46,865 nt of DNA from Amycolatopsis thailandensis (lineage in GTDB: Bacteria > Actinomycetota > Actinomycetes > Mycobacteriales > Pseudonocardiaceae), in contig NZ_NMQT01000029.1 in assembly GCF_002234405.1 (NCBI RefSeq), forward strand, positions 1 to 46,865, read 5' to 3'. The notes beneath the pieces were generated by a model that was not told the origin of the DNA, ran no database searches, and worked only from the letters and a program-made list of their open reading frames with translations. Made by a program: the position numbers and the translations under genes. Of this stretch, positions 1-7,962 are shown piece by piece. The stretch's first letter is position 1. Each line of letters begins with the position of its first letter.

Positions 1-341
1 AAGCCACGCAAAGTGCCCAAAACGGATGTTCCATCTAGGGCAGCCTCTCGATAACCCGAATCGCCACTCACGACGTGGCTTTCGCGGCACCCGAACCAGG
101 CAGACGCGCGAGCGGCCGAGCACGACACCTTCGCCTCGGGCGGATATCGACTTCGTGCAAGCGGAGCTGCGGATTGGACCCCACGTGACACTCGCCGTAC
201 GCCGGTCGGCGGATCTTCACAGAAGGCGCGGACCGCGAAGTTACGAGAGACGTGTCGCGAGGTAGTTCACCATTGGCGCTCGGTGCGCGACCGCGTTCCC
301 GGGACGACCTTGCGTTGTGAAAGGCGACGGAGGAGGCGGCT
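1..341. other. Intergenic stretch at left edge
   Basis: No gene is supportable here; the small reading frames lack a ribosome binding site and any recognisable family. Bases 8-25 match bases 24237-24254 at 17 of 18 positions (core TGCCCAAAACGG), and a CACTCACGAC string follows at about 70. It may therefore contain a worn fragment of the dispersed palindromic element seen at 24.2 and 35.8 kb. The last 20 bases carry the GGAGGAGG ribosome binding site of the GAF-ANTAR gene. I see no convincing promoter. Confidence 0.45.
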
Positions 342-1040
342 ATGACCAGCTCTGAGAGTCTCGTGGACAACAGCGTCAGCGGTGCGCTCGCCGCGATCGC
401 GCGCACGCTGCAGGCCGAGCCCGACGTCGAGACGACTCTCGCGGCGATCGTGAAGGCCGCCGTGGACCAGGTGACCGGAGCCGAATACGCCGGGATCTCC
501 CTGGTCGACCGGCGGCAGCGGATCCGGACGGTCGCGCCGACCGATCAGCTGGTGGTCACCCTCGACGAGGTGCAGTACCGCACCGGGCAGGGTCCGTGCA
601 TCGACGCGATCACGGAGCACGAAGTCTATCGCACCGGCGACCTCACCACCGAAGCCCGCTGGCCGGCGTTCACCCCGGCCGCCGCCGAGACCGGTGTTCG
701 CTCGATGCTCTGCTACCGCCTCTTCGTCAGCGAAACCACGCTCGGCGCCTTGAACCTCTCCTCACGCGGCCTCGACGCGTTCAGTGATCAGACCCAGCGG
801 GAAGGCGGCGTGTTCGCCTCCCACGCCGCGATCGCCCTCGTCGGCGCCCAGACCGAGGCCAACCTCCACACCGCGCTCGAACACCGGGACGCGATCGGCA
901 CGGCCAAGGGAATCCTGATGCACCGCCACGGGATCGGGCCCGCCGAAGCGTTCCGTCTCCTCGTCGAAGCCTCCCAGGCGGCCAACCTGAAACTGCACGT
1001 GGTCGCGGCCTGGCTCGTCGACCATCACCGTGAAGTGTGA
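342..1040 (+). CDS. GAF and ANTAR domain RNA-binding regulator
   Basis: A 232-residue protein. Residues about 20-165 form a GAF sensor domain and residues about 170-225 an ANTAR domain, with the typical run RDAIGTAKGILMHRHG followed by AEAFRLLVEAS and a helical tail. Known: ANTAR domains bind paired RNA hairpins and act as antiterminators, and GAF-ANTAR proteins are abundant in actinomycetes, where their ligands are mostly unknown. The ATG start is preceded by GGAGGAGG with good spacing. It is a single-gene unit with no close partner on the same strand; the next gene lies 130 bases downstream behind its own promoter-like site. Ligand and RNA targets cannot be told from sequence. Confidence 0.9.
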   Translation: MTSSESLVDNSVSGALAAIARTLQAEPDVETTLAAIVKAAVDQVTGAEYAGISLVDRRQRIRTVAPTDQLVVTLDEVQYRTGQGPCIDAITEHEVYRTGDLTTEARWPAFTPAAAETGVRSMLCYRLFVSETTLGALNLSSRGLDAFSDQTQREGGVFASHAAIALVGAQTEANLHTALEHRDAIGTAKGILMHRHGIGPAEAFRLLVEASQAANLKLHVVAAWLVDHHREV

Positions 1041-1068
1041 CCGGAGGCGAATCCGGTGACGGTTTCGC

Positions 1069-1093
1069 GTGTGGCGTCACTCCCCGCGGGTAT
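1069..1093 (+). promoter_or_regulatory. SigB/SigF-type promoter candidate
   Basis: GTGT, 15 bases, GGGTAT. This fits the GNNT-N14-16-GGGTAY form of actinobacterial stress sigma factors. It lies 77 bases ahead of the SRPBCC start, in the gap after the GAF-ANTAR gene. It is one of ten such sites in the window. Confidence 0.6.
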
Positions 1094-1170
1094 CAGAGGG
1101 ACGGTGGTCGGCTTGTTGAGCAGACAGCGGTCGGCCACCGCCGCCGCCCAGCCCGGAACAGGAGGACGTC

Positions 1171-1632
1171 GTGCCCGAAGTCAGCCGCGTCGTCGAAGTA
1201 CCCCCGGAAGCCGTGTTCGCCGTACTCGCGGATGGCTGGCTCTACGCGGGATGGGTGGTGGGTAGTTCACACATCCGTGACGTCGACGAGGACTGGCCCG
1301 CCGTCGGCTCCCGCATCCACCACAGTGTCGGGCCGTGGCCCCTGCACATCCAGGACGTGACCGTGGTGAAGGCCGTGGAGCCCGGCACTTCCCTTTCGCT
1401 GGAAGCGAGGGGCTGGCCACTCGGTGCCGCGGAGGTGGGCCTCACCCTCTCGCCTCACGGTGCGGGTGAAACGCGGATCCGGATGACCGAACGTATCGTG
1501 CGCGGGCCCGCCAAGGTGCTCCCGGAAGCCGTTCAGGCGCTCATCGCCAAGCCGCGCAACGAGGAGGCTCTCGCCAGGCTCGCGGACCTGGCGACCGGGA
1601 AGTACGCGAACCGGAAGAGCGCTCAGTCGTAG
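1171..1632 (+). CDS. SRPBCC (START-like) family protein
   Basis: A 153-residue cytosolic protein. It opens with PEVSRVVEVPPEAVFAVLADG, the usual first strand and helix of the SRPBCC/polyketide-cyclase-like fold, and a mid-region ETRIRMTERIVRGP strand followed by a C-terminal helix. Known: these proteins form a hydrophobic pocket for lipids or polyketides; no specific ligand can be named. The GTG start is chosen because AGGAGG lies five bases ahead of it. The gene converges on the minus-strand FAD enzyme, overlapping it by 10 bases. The stress-type promoter upstream and the neighbouring redox enzymes suggest a membrane- or lipid-stress role, which is inference only. Confidence 0.85.
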   Translation: MPEVSRVVEVPPEAVFAVLADGWLYAGWVVGSSHIRDVDEDWPAVGSRIHHSVGPWPLHIQDVTVVKAVEPGTSLSLEARGWPLGAAEVGLTLSPHGAGETRIRMTERIVRGPAKVLPEAVQALIAKPRNEEALARLADLATGKYANRKSAQS

Positions 1633-3215
1633 ACCGCCCGGTTCGCCGCCCGGATCACCGCCGCGTAGCCCGCGCCGAGCAGGCCCGTCCTGGCCAGCGC
1701 GGCGCGGGCCGCGTTGGCTCCGGGACCACCGTGGACCGCTCCACCGGGATGGGCCGAGGCACCCGCCAAGAACAGCCGGTCCACCGGGGTGTCGGCCCGG
1801 CCGAGACCGGGCACCGGGCGGAAGAACAACTGCTGGTGGATGGCCGTGGTACCGGCGTTGATCGCGCCGCCCACGAGGCCCGGGTTGTGTCCCGCCAGTT
1901 CTAGAGGACCCTGGACGTACCGGCCCCGGATCAGGTCGGTGAACCCCGGCGCGTTCTTCTCGACGGTCCTCTCGATCCGCGCGACCTGCCGGTCCAGCGC
2001 CGTCCGGTCCTCCATCACCCCGCGGGGGACGTGGGTGTAGGCCCACGCCGATTCGGTGCCCGGCGGTGACCGATCCGGATCGCTCGTCGTCATCTGGCCG
2101 AACAGCAGGAACGGCTCCTGCGGGCTCCGCCCCCGGACCAGGTCGCCGCCGAACGCCGAGAGGCCGTCCAGATCGGCGCCGAGGTGGATAGTGCCCGCCT
2201 CACGAGCGCCTTCCGCCGTCCAGGGAACAGGGCCGGAGAGCGCCCAATCCACCTTCACCGTGGCGCTGTCCCACTGGAACCTGTCGAGGTCGTCCAGCAG
2301 CCGGGGCGGCAGCCATTCCGGACCGACCATCTCGCCGTACAGCGTCGGGGCGGGTACGTCCGCGAGCACCGCCTTGCGGGCCCGAAGCAAGTCGCCCGCG
2401 CCGGTGCGCACCCCCATGGCGCGGCCGTCGGCGATGAGGACTTCCGTTACCGGACAACGGCATCTCACTTGCCCGCCGCGCGCGACGAGCCGGCGTACCA
2501 GCGCGGCGGTCAACTCCCCCGCCCCGCCGACCGGGACGGGAAAGCCCTCGTCCTGGCCGATCATCGCGAGGAGCCAGCCGAAGACCGCGCTTCCCGCGTT
2601 GTCCACGGAAAGGTCGCTGTGCGCGGCGTTCCCCGCCAGCAGCAATCGCGCCCCTTCGCCGGCGAAACGCTCCTCGCCGAAGCGGCGCGCGGGCAAGGTG
2701 AGCATCCGGGCCAGGCGCAGCGCGTCCGCGGTACCCGTGCGGCGCAGCAGCCGCACCGCGGATCGGACCGGCGGGAACGGGGTGAACAGCGCGTTCAGCA
2801 GGGGTTCCCGGATCTCTTGCCATTGGGCGAACAGGCTTCGCCACGCCGCGCCGTCCCCCGGCGCGAAATCGCGGACGGATTCCGCCGTGCGTTCGAGGTC
2901 GCGGGACAGCACCACGCACCGGTCGTCCGGCAGGACGTGGGCGAGTACCTGGGGCGCGTGCCGCCAGCGCAGGCCGTGGTCCTCGAGGTCCAGCCCCCGC
3001 ATGACCGGCGAAACCGCGGTGAGCGGGAAGAAGGCGCTGCACAGGTCGCTGCGGAAGCCGGGTTCGGTGACCTCGTCCGTCCGTACCGATCCGCCGGGCT
3101 TCTCCGCCTGCTCCAGCACCAGGACCGACCAGCCGGCGTCCGCCAGGAGGTTGGCCGCCACCAGGCCGTTGTGCCCGGCGCCGACGACGACGGCGTCATG
3201 GACTTCAGTACTCAC
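1623..3215 (-). CDS. FAD-dependent oxidoreductase, phytoene-dehydrogenase-like
   Basis: A 530-residue flavoprotein. The N-terminus has the dinucleotide-binding motif VVVGAGHNGLVAANLLADAG followed by LEQAEKPGGSVRT, as in CrtI-related and PYROXD2-type oxidoreductases. The C-terminus has the second FAD segment (LFLAGASAHPGGAVHG). I chose the GTG at 3215, which follows a GGGGGAAAA ribosome binding site and starts just before the FAD motif; longer versions would run into the upstream gene. It sits 14 bases downstream of the epimerase-like gene and is probably co-transcribed with it from the promoter at 4316-4341. The substrate is unknown. It is not the main phytoene desaturase, since two better candidates lie elsewhere in the window. 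Confidence 0.88.
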   Translation of the reverse strand: MSTEVHDAVVVGAGHNGLVAANLLADAGWSVLVLEQAEKPGGSVRTDEVTEPGFRSDLCSAFFPLTAVSPVMRGLDLEDHGLRWRHAPQVLAHVLPDDRCVVLSRDLERTAESVRDFAPGDGAAWRSLFAQWQEIREPLLNALFTPFPPVRSAVRLLRRTGTADALRLARMLTLPARRFGEERFAGEGARLLLAGNAAHSDLSVDNAGSAVFGWLLAMIGQDEGFPVPVGGAGELTAALVRRLVARGGQVRCRCPVTEVLIADGRAMGVRTGAGDLLRARKAVLADVPAPTLYGEMVGPEWLPPRLLDDLDRFQWDSATVKVDWALSGPVPWTAEGAREAGTIHLGADLDGLSAFGGDLVRGRSPQEPFLLFGQMTTSDPDRSPPGTESAWAYTHVPRGVMEDRTALDRQVARIERTVEKNAPGFTDLIRGRYVQGPLELAGHNPGLVGGAINAGTTAIHQQLFFRPVPGLGRADTPVDRLFLAGASAHPGGAVHGGPGANAARAALARTGLLGAGYAAVIRAANRAVYD

Positions 3216-3229
3216 TTTTCCCCCGTTCG

Positions 3230-4306
3230 TCAGGACTGGGACCGATGGCTCGGCCGGAAGCGGGTCAGTGAGCGGAGTCTCGGCAGCAGCCCGTCGCCGC
3301 GTGGTGGGGCGAGCGGCAGGCTCGCCTCGCCCGCCCCCGACCTGAGCCCGGCGACCAGGTCCGCGACCACGCTCGCGGCGTCGTACCGAGGTCGCCAGCC
3401 CAGCGCGGTTTCGGCGAGCGTGGTGTCCACGAGAGGCGCGCCGTCGGCGAGATCCAGCCAGCCCGGATGCAGAGGCAGGACACCTGTGCGCCATGCCGCG
3501 TACGCGGCCGCGCGGACGAGCTTCTGGGGCGCCGGGACACGGATCCCGCCGAGCAATCCGGCCAGCGCGTCGGCGTCGAGGACTCCTGGTCCGGCCAGAT
3601 TGACCGCTCCGGTGAACCCGCTGTCGAGAACGAGCCGGATGGCTTCGGCGACATCGGCGCTGTGCACCGCCTGGGCCCGTAGATCTTTCCAAAGAGGAAG
3701 GGGCAGCCATCGGTCGCCGACCAGCCGGGCGGGCAGGGCCGGGCCGAGCAGCCAGCGCTGGAACTCCCCCGCCGCCCGCTGCTGGAGGATCGCGCACGGC
3801 CGCAACCGCGCCACCCCGACCTCCGGATGATTCGCCTCGAACCGGTCGAGCAGGGTTTCGAGGGCGGCCTTGCCGCGGCTGTACGCGCTGGTTTCGATGC
3901 CCTTGCACGGCCAGCTCTCGGTCACCTTCTGCCAGCGCGGAGCGGGGGCGTAGGCGGCGACCGACGAAAGAACGACCACCCGGGGGACACCGGCCGCCAC
4001 CACCGCGTCGAGTACATGCCGGGTTCCGTGGTCGTTGGAGCGCCACATCGGAGGATCACCACGCTCCGGCGAAATCGCCCAGGCGAGATGGACGACCGCG
4101 TCCGCCCCTTCCAGCAAAACGGCCAGCTTGGTCCCGGCGTCGGGTTCGCCGAGGTCTTGCGCGCACCAGCTCGCCGCGCGATACCGCGCGGAGGTGGTGT
4201 CAGGCAGTCTCCTGGCCACACCGATCAGCTCGTCGGCGTCGGATTCGAGGACGTCGAGCAGGGCTGTTCCCACGTTTCCGGTGGCACCGGTGATCACGAT
4301 CCGCAC
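3230..4306 (-). CDS. NAD-dependent epimerase/dehydratase (extended SDR)
   Basis: A 358-residue extended short-chain dehydrogenase. The N-terminus is VRIVITGATGNVGTALLDVL, a TGxxGxxG Rossmann motif. The catalytic YxxxK is at YSRGK, about residue 140, following VVVLSSVAAYAP. Known: this family acts on nucleotide sugars or other hydroxy compounds; the substrate cannot be told. The start is the GTG at 4306, which lies exactly nine bases after a GGGTAC box and so predicts a leaderless mRNA; no ribosome binding site is needed or seen. It leads a two-gene operon with the FAD oxidoreductase and diverges from the SDR gene at 4408. Confidence 0.87.
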   Translation of the reverse strand: MRIVITGATGNVGTALLDVLESDADELIGVARRLPDTTSARYRAASWCAQDLGEPDAGTKLAVLLEGADAVVHLAWAISPERGDPPMWRSNDHGTRHVLDAVVAAGVPRVVVLSSVAAYAPAPRWQKVTESWPCKGIETSAYSRGKAALETLLDRFEANHPEVGVARLRPCAILQQRAAGEFQRWLLGPALPARLVGDRWLPLPLWKDLRAQAVHSADVAEAIRLVLDSGFTGAVNLAGPGVLDADALAGLLGGIRVPAPQKLVRAAAYAAWRTGVLPLHPGWLDLADGAPLVDTTLAETALGWRPRYDAASVVADLVAGLRSGAGEASLPLAPPRGDGLLPRLRSLTRFRPSHRSQS

Positions 4307-4315
4307 CCCGACCGC

Positions 4316-4341
4316 GTACCCGGACGCTCCCCGGCGGAAAC
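4316..4341 (-). promoter_or_regulatory. SigB/SigF-type promoter, leaderless output
   Basis: Read on the minus strand: GTTT, 16 bases, GGGTAC. Nine bases separate the box from the GTG of the epimerase-like gene, so transcription would begin at or next to the start codon. It faces away from the site at 4357-4381, forming a compact divergent promoter pair. Confidence 0.7.
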
Positions 4342-4356
4342 CCGTCGTCCGGACAG

Positions 4357-4381
4357 GGTTAGCCGGACGCACAGGGGGTAG
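4357..4381 (+). promoter_or_regulatory. SigB/SigF-type promoter candidate
   Basis: GGTT, 15 bases, GGGTAG, 26 bases ahead of the SDR start at 4408 and back-to-back with the minus-strand site at 4316-4341. GGTT is a weaker upstream box than GTTT but fits GNNT. Confidence 0.55.
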
Positions 4382-4407
4382 CCGCAGGGAACGATCGAAG
4401 GAGGAGC

Positions 4408-5223
4408 ATGTCCACTGAGGCCCGTTCACTCGCCGTCGTCACCGGGGCGTCCAGCGGGATCGGATTCGAACTGGCGAAGGTCTTCGCCGACCACGGCTAC
4501 GACCTGGTGGTAGCGGCGGAAGACGACAGTCTCCTGCCCGCCGCGCGCGAGATTCAGGCTCGCGGAGCCGGCGTGGATGCCGTCCGGACCGACCTCAGCA
4601 CCTTCGAGGGTGTCGAAGAGCTCGTCGAACACGTGGCCGCGACCGGTCGCCCGGTCGACGTGCTGGCCGTCAACGCCGGGGTCGGTGTCGGCGGCGCGGT
4701 GCTGGACAACGATCTGCGGTCACAGCTGCGCACGGTGAATCTCAACGTGACTTCCGCGGTCCACCTGACCTATCGGCTGACCGGGCCGATGGCCGAGCGC
4801 AAGGCGGGACGCGTGCTGTTCACCTCGTCCGTCGCCGCTACCGCCCCGGGCCCCTACCTCGCCGTCTATGCGGCGTCGAAAGCGTTTCTGCAGTCCTTTT
4901 CGGAGGGCCTGCGGGTCGAGCTGAAGGATTCCGGTGTCACGGTGACGGCGTTGCTGCCGGGCCCGACTGACACCGAGTTCTTCGAGCGGGCCGGGATGCT
5001 GGACACCAGAATCGGCGCGGGCCCCAAGGACGATCCCGCCGACATCGCCCGGGCCGGATTCGAAGCCCTGATGAAGGGCGACGACCAGGTGGTCGCCGGC
5101 TCGGTCAAGAACAAGGTGCAGGCCGCGGCCGCGCATCTCCTGCCGGACAAGGTCAAGGCCGCTCAGCAGGCGAAGGCCGCCGAACCCGGCGGTGCCGAAA
5201 ACACCGGAAAGCGGTCCGGCTGA
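4408..5223 (+). CDS. SDR family NAD(P)-dependent oxidoreductase
   Basis: A 271-residue classical SDR. The cofactor motif VVTGASSGIGFELAKVF is at residues 10-26, NAGVGVGG follows near residue 90, and the catalytic YAASK lies about residue 154 after a serine-rich strand (FTSSVA). The ATG follows GAAGGAGG. Its C-terminus is Ala/Lys/Gly rich and longer than usual. A DUF4383 gene follows after 32 bases, probably in the same operon. Substrate unknown; the stress-type promoter upstream suggests a role in detoxifying carbonyls or in envelope maintenance, which is inference. Confidence 0.9.
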   Translation: MSTEARSLAVVTGASSGIGFELAKVFADHGYDLVVAAEDDSLLPAAREIQARGAGVDAVRTDLSTFEGVEELVEHVAATGRPVDVLAVNAGVGVGGAVLDNDLRSQLRTVNLNVTSAVHLTYRLTGPMAERKAGRVLFTSSVAATAPGPYLAVYAASKAFLQSFSEGLRVELKDSGVTVTALLPGPTDTEFFERAGMLDTRIGAGPKDDPADIARAGFEALMKGDDQVVAGSVKNKVQAAAAHLLPDKVKAAQQAKAAEPGGAENTGKRSG

Positions 5224-5255
5224 TCGAGCGGTCCGCGTCGAACGGAGGCATTCCG

Positions 5256-5687
5256 ATGAACGAACACGGGACCGGACGGCTTTTGCGACCGGTGGTGCTG
5301 GTCATCGCCCTGGTCCATCTCGTATTGGGCGTACTGGGCTTTTTCTTCCTGCCGGAAGCCAACCAGACGGGAGAGAACACGGTCTGGATCTTCAGCGCCA
5401 CCGGCATGCTGAACGTCATCCGCACCCTGATCGGTGTCCTGGGAGTGGTGGCGGTCCTGAAACCGGCGGCCATCTATGGCTACTGCTGGATGGTTTTCGT
5501 GGCCTTCGCGGGCTTGACCGCGTTCGGTGTGCTCTCGGCGGCGACCTCGTCGGCCGGTGACGCGGTCAATTTCAACTGGGCCGACAACGTGCTTCACGCG
5601 CTGACCTCGCTTTCCGCGCTCATAGCGGGCATCGTTCTGGTTCGGCGGCCGTCAAGGGAACGCACCGGGAGGCGGGCGGACGTTTAA
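5256..5687 (+). CDS. DUF4383 membrane protein (first copy)
   Basis: A 143-residue protein with four predicted membrane helices, at about residues 10-32, 46-68, 75-97 and 108-130. The NWADNVLHALTSL segment at the start of the last helix is typical of DUF4383. Family function is unknown. The ATG follows GGAGG with normal spacing. It lies between an SDR and a glycosyltransferase gene on the same strand, 27 bases from the latter. A second DUF4383 protein lies at 22218-22682 behind its own stress-type promoter, so the pair brackets the glycan island. Confidence 0.85.
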   Translation: MNEHGTGRLLRPVVLVIALVHLVLGVLGFFFLPEANQTGENTVWIFSATGMLNVIRTLIGVLGVVAVLKPAAIYGYCWMVFVAFAGLTAFGVLSAATSSAGDAVNFNWADNVLHALTSLSALIAGIVLVRRPSRERTGRRADV

Positions 5688-5714
5688 CCCGGCGTTTGCA
5701 GGAAACCTCCTGGT

Positions 5715-6679
5715 ATGAAGGAAAAAGCACCGCTGCGGATTCTCGTGTGGCATGTACACGGATCCTGGACCGAGGCCTTCGTGCGAGGTGGTCACCGGTA
5801 CTTCGTCCCCTCGTCGGCCGATGGCGGGCCTTGGGGTCTCGGTCTGAGCGGTCGTGAATGGCCCGCGGCCGAAGAGGTCTCTTTCCCCGAGCTCGCGGAC
5901 CTCGACCCCGACGTGGTGGTGCTCCAGCGGCCGGAGGAGCTGGAACTGGTCGCCCAGTGGCTGCGCCGTCGTCCCGGCAAAGACCTGCCCGCCGTCTTCG
6001 TCGAACACGACACGCCTCGCCCGCACGCGGCCATCACCCGGCACCCGTTGTCCGATCGCGACGACATCCCGGTGGTCCACGTGACGCACTTCAACGACCT
6101 GATGTGGGACTCGGGGCTCGCGCCGACGACGGTGATACCGCACGGGATCCCCGATCCCGGCGAGCGCTACACCGGGGAACTCCCGCACGGGGTGGCCTTG
6201 ATCAACGAGCCGGTCCGCCGAGGACGGATCACGGGAACGGACCTGCTTCCCGCTTTCGCCGAACTCGCCCCTGTCGACGTGTAGGGATCGGGAGCGAGCA
6301 ACTCGACGGCCGTCACCGCTCCCTGCGTTCCGGCGGAGACCTGCGGAGCCGTGAGCTGCACACCGAAATGGCCCGGCGCCGGGTCTACCTCCACACCGCC
6401 CGGTGGACTTCGCTGGGCCTGTCGCTGCTCGAAGCGATGCATCTGGGCATGCCCGTCGTCGCGCTCGCGACCACCGAGGCCGTGCACGCGGTGCCGTCCG
6501 ACGCCGGTGCGATCTCGACGGACGTCCTTTCCTTGGCCAAGGCTTACCGAGAACTGATCCACGAACCCGATTTCGCCGTCCTCGCCGGGAAATCCGCCCG
6601 CGAGTTCGCGCTCGCCCATTACGGGCTCGAAGCGTTCCTCGACCGTTGGGACGCCCTTCTGACCGAGGTGACCGCTTGA
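5715..6679 (+). pseudogene. Glycosyltransferase, broken by a one-base frameshift
   Basis: The first 189 codons read well from ATG at 5715 (ILVWHVHGSWTEAFVRGGH, then EHDTPRPH and TVIPHGIPDPG) but stop at TAG 6282-6284 in the middle of a strand (APVDV). The donor-binding half continues without pause in another frame from 6285: RVYLHTARWTSLGLSLLEAM, then HLGMPVVALATTEAV and a normal C-terminus ending at 6679. Adding one C after GTGTA at 6279-6283 restores DVYGIGSEQL and one protein of about 322 residues. It is a GT4/GT-B-type glycosyltransferase of the glycan island. This is either a sequencing error or a recent inactivation; codon use on both sides is equally good, so the lesion is at most very young. 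Confidence 0.85.
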
Positions 6680-6708
6680 CTCCGCCGGGCGCGGAGGGAA
6701 GGAGTCCG

Positions 6709-7962
6709 ATGAGGATCGCGATGGTTTCCGAGCACGCCAGTCCGCTCGCAGCCCTGGGCGGAGCCGACGCGGGGGGCCAGAATGTCCACGTCGCCGAACT
6801 CTCCGCCGCGTTGAGCCGAGCGGGACACGACGTCACCGTCTACACCCGCCGGGAGAACCGCCGCGTTCCCGCCACCGTCGAGGCACCACAGGGGTACCGG
6901 ATCGTCCACGTCCCGGCGGGACCGCCGAAGAAGCTGCCCAAGGACGAACTCCTGCCGTACATGGGCGATTTCGGCAGGTTCCTGCGGTCTCGCTGGACGA
7001 AGGACCGCCCGGACGTCGTCCACGCGCATTTCTGGATGTCCGGTATCGCGGCGATGCTCGCCGCGAAGAACCTCGACATCCCGGTGACGCAGACCTTCCA
7101 CGCGCTGGGCGTGGTGAAACGCCGCTACCAGGGTGAGCACGACACGAGTCCGGCGGAGCGGATCCGGCTCGAAGGCATGCTCGCCAAACGGGCCGACCAG
7201 GTGATCGCGACCTGTTCGGACGAGGTCTTCGAGCTCGCGCGGATGGGCCTGCCCCGGTCACGCGCGGCCGTCGTCCCTTGCGGAGTCGACCTCACCAAGT
7301 TCACCCCGGACGGCGAAGTCGCTCCTCGCAAGGCTCGTCATCGGATCGTCAGTGTCGGCAGGCTGGTACCGCGCAAGGGGTTCGACACCGCGATCGCCGC
7401 GCTTTCCGCCTTGCCGGACACGGAGCTGGTCATCGCGGGCGGCCCCGACTCCGGCGCCCTCGCCCGGGACCCGGAGGCCACGCGGCTGCGCGAGGTCGCC
7501 ACCGCGGCCGGCGTCGGTGACCGGTTGTCCCTCCCCGGGCTGGTGTCCCGGGACGACATGCCCGCTCTCCTGCGATCGGCCGACGCGGTCGTCTGCGCGC
7601 CTTGGTACGAACCCTTCGGGATCGTCCCGCTGGAAGCCATGGCTTGCGGGGTGCCGGTCGTGGCCACCGCTGTCGGAGGTCTGACGGACACAGTGGTCGA
7701 CGGCGTGACCGGGCTGCTGGTGCCCCCGCGCAAGCCGAGGGAGCTGGCGAGCGCGCTGAGGAAACTGCTGGACGACACGTCGATGAGGGAAGTGTTCGGC
7801 CTCGGCGGGGTCGACAGGGCCAGGGCACGGTACTCGTGGGATCGGGTGGCCTTGGACTGCCTGCGCGCCTACCAGCGGGTTCTGCGGACGGAAACCGATC
7901 GCGGCCTAGCCGTCGCGCGTGAAACTCACCCCACGTATCGCCGGGCGGCCGAGTCGCGCTGA
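6709..7962 (+). CDS. Glycosyltransferase family 4 (MshA-like)
   Basis: A 417-residue GT-B fold enzyme. The N-terminal acceptor domain carries GGADAGGQNVHVAELSAAL and FHALGVVKRRY, as in the D-inositol-3-phosphate and sucrose-phosphate-synthase-like GT4 groups. The C-terminal donor domain carries VGRLVPRKGFDTAI and the catalytic EPFGIVPLEAMACGVPVVA. Known: retaining transferases of this kind use UDP- or GDP-sugars in the cytosol. The ATG at 6709 has GGAAGGAG ahead of it; longer versions would overlap the preceding glycosyltransferase, which ends 29 bases upstream. It probably adds a sugar to the island's glycan; it need not be the mycothiol enzyme. It overlaps the convergent GT2 gene by 37 bases. 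Confidence 0.9.
   Translation: MRIAMVSEHASPLAALGGADAGGQNVHVAELSAALSRAGHDVTVYTRRENRRVPATVEAPQGYRIVHVPAGPPKKLPKDELLPYMGDFGRFLRSRWTKDRPDVVHAHFWMSGIAAMLAAKNLDIPVTQTFHALGVVKRRYQGEHDTSPAERIRLEGMLAKRADQVIATCSDEVFELARMGLPRSRAAVVPCGVDLTKFTPDGEVAPRKARHRIVSVGRLVPRKGFDTAIAALSALPDTELVIAGGPDSGALARDPEATRLREVATAAGVGDRLSLPGLVSRDDMPALLRSADAVVCAPWYEPFGIVPLEAMACGVPVVATAVGGLTDTVVDGVTGLLVPPRKPRELASALRKLLDDTSMREVFGLGGVDRARARYSWDRVALDCLRAYQRVLRTETDRGLAVARETHPTYRRAAESR

Noticed and set aside
2056..3830. Long plus-strand open frames opposite the FAD and epimerase-like genes (429 and 548 codons)
   Set aside because: They are antisense to clear minus-strand proteins with FAD and Rossmann motifs, have no recognisable domain and follow from high GC at the third codon position.
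1623..4046. The full 807-codon frame of the FAD oxidoreductase as one protein
   Set aside because: The first 277 codons run antisense-frame through the epimerase-like gene; the FAD motif follows a good GTG at 3215, so the gene starts there.
5690..5720. A GTTT-N13-TGGTAT sequence just before the frameshifted glycosyltransferase
   Set aside because: The spacer is too short and the first G of the GGGTA box is missing; the gene is close behind DUF4383 and is likely in that operon.
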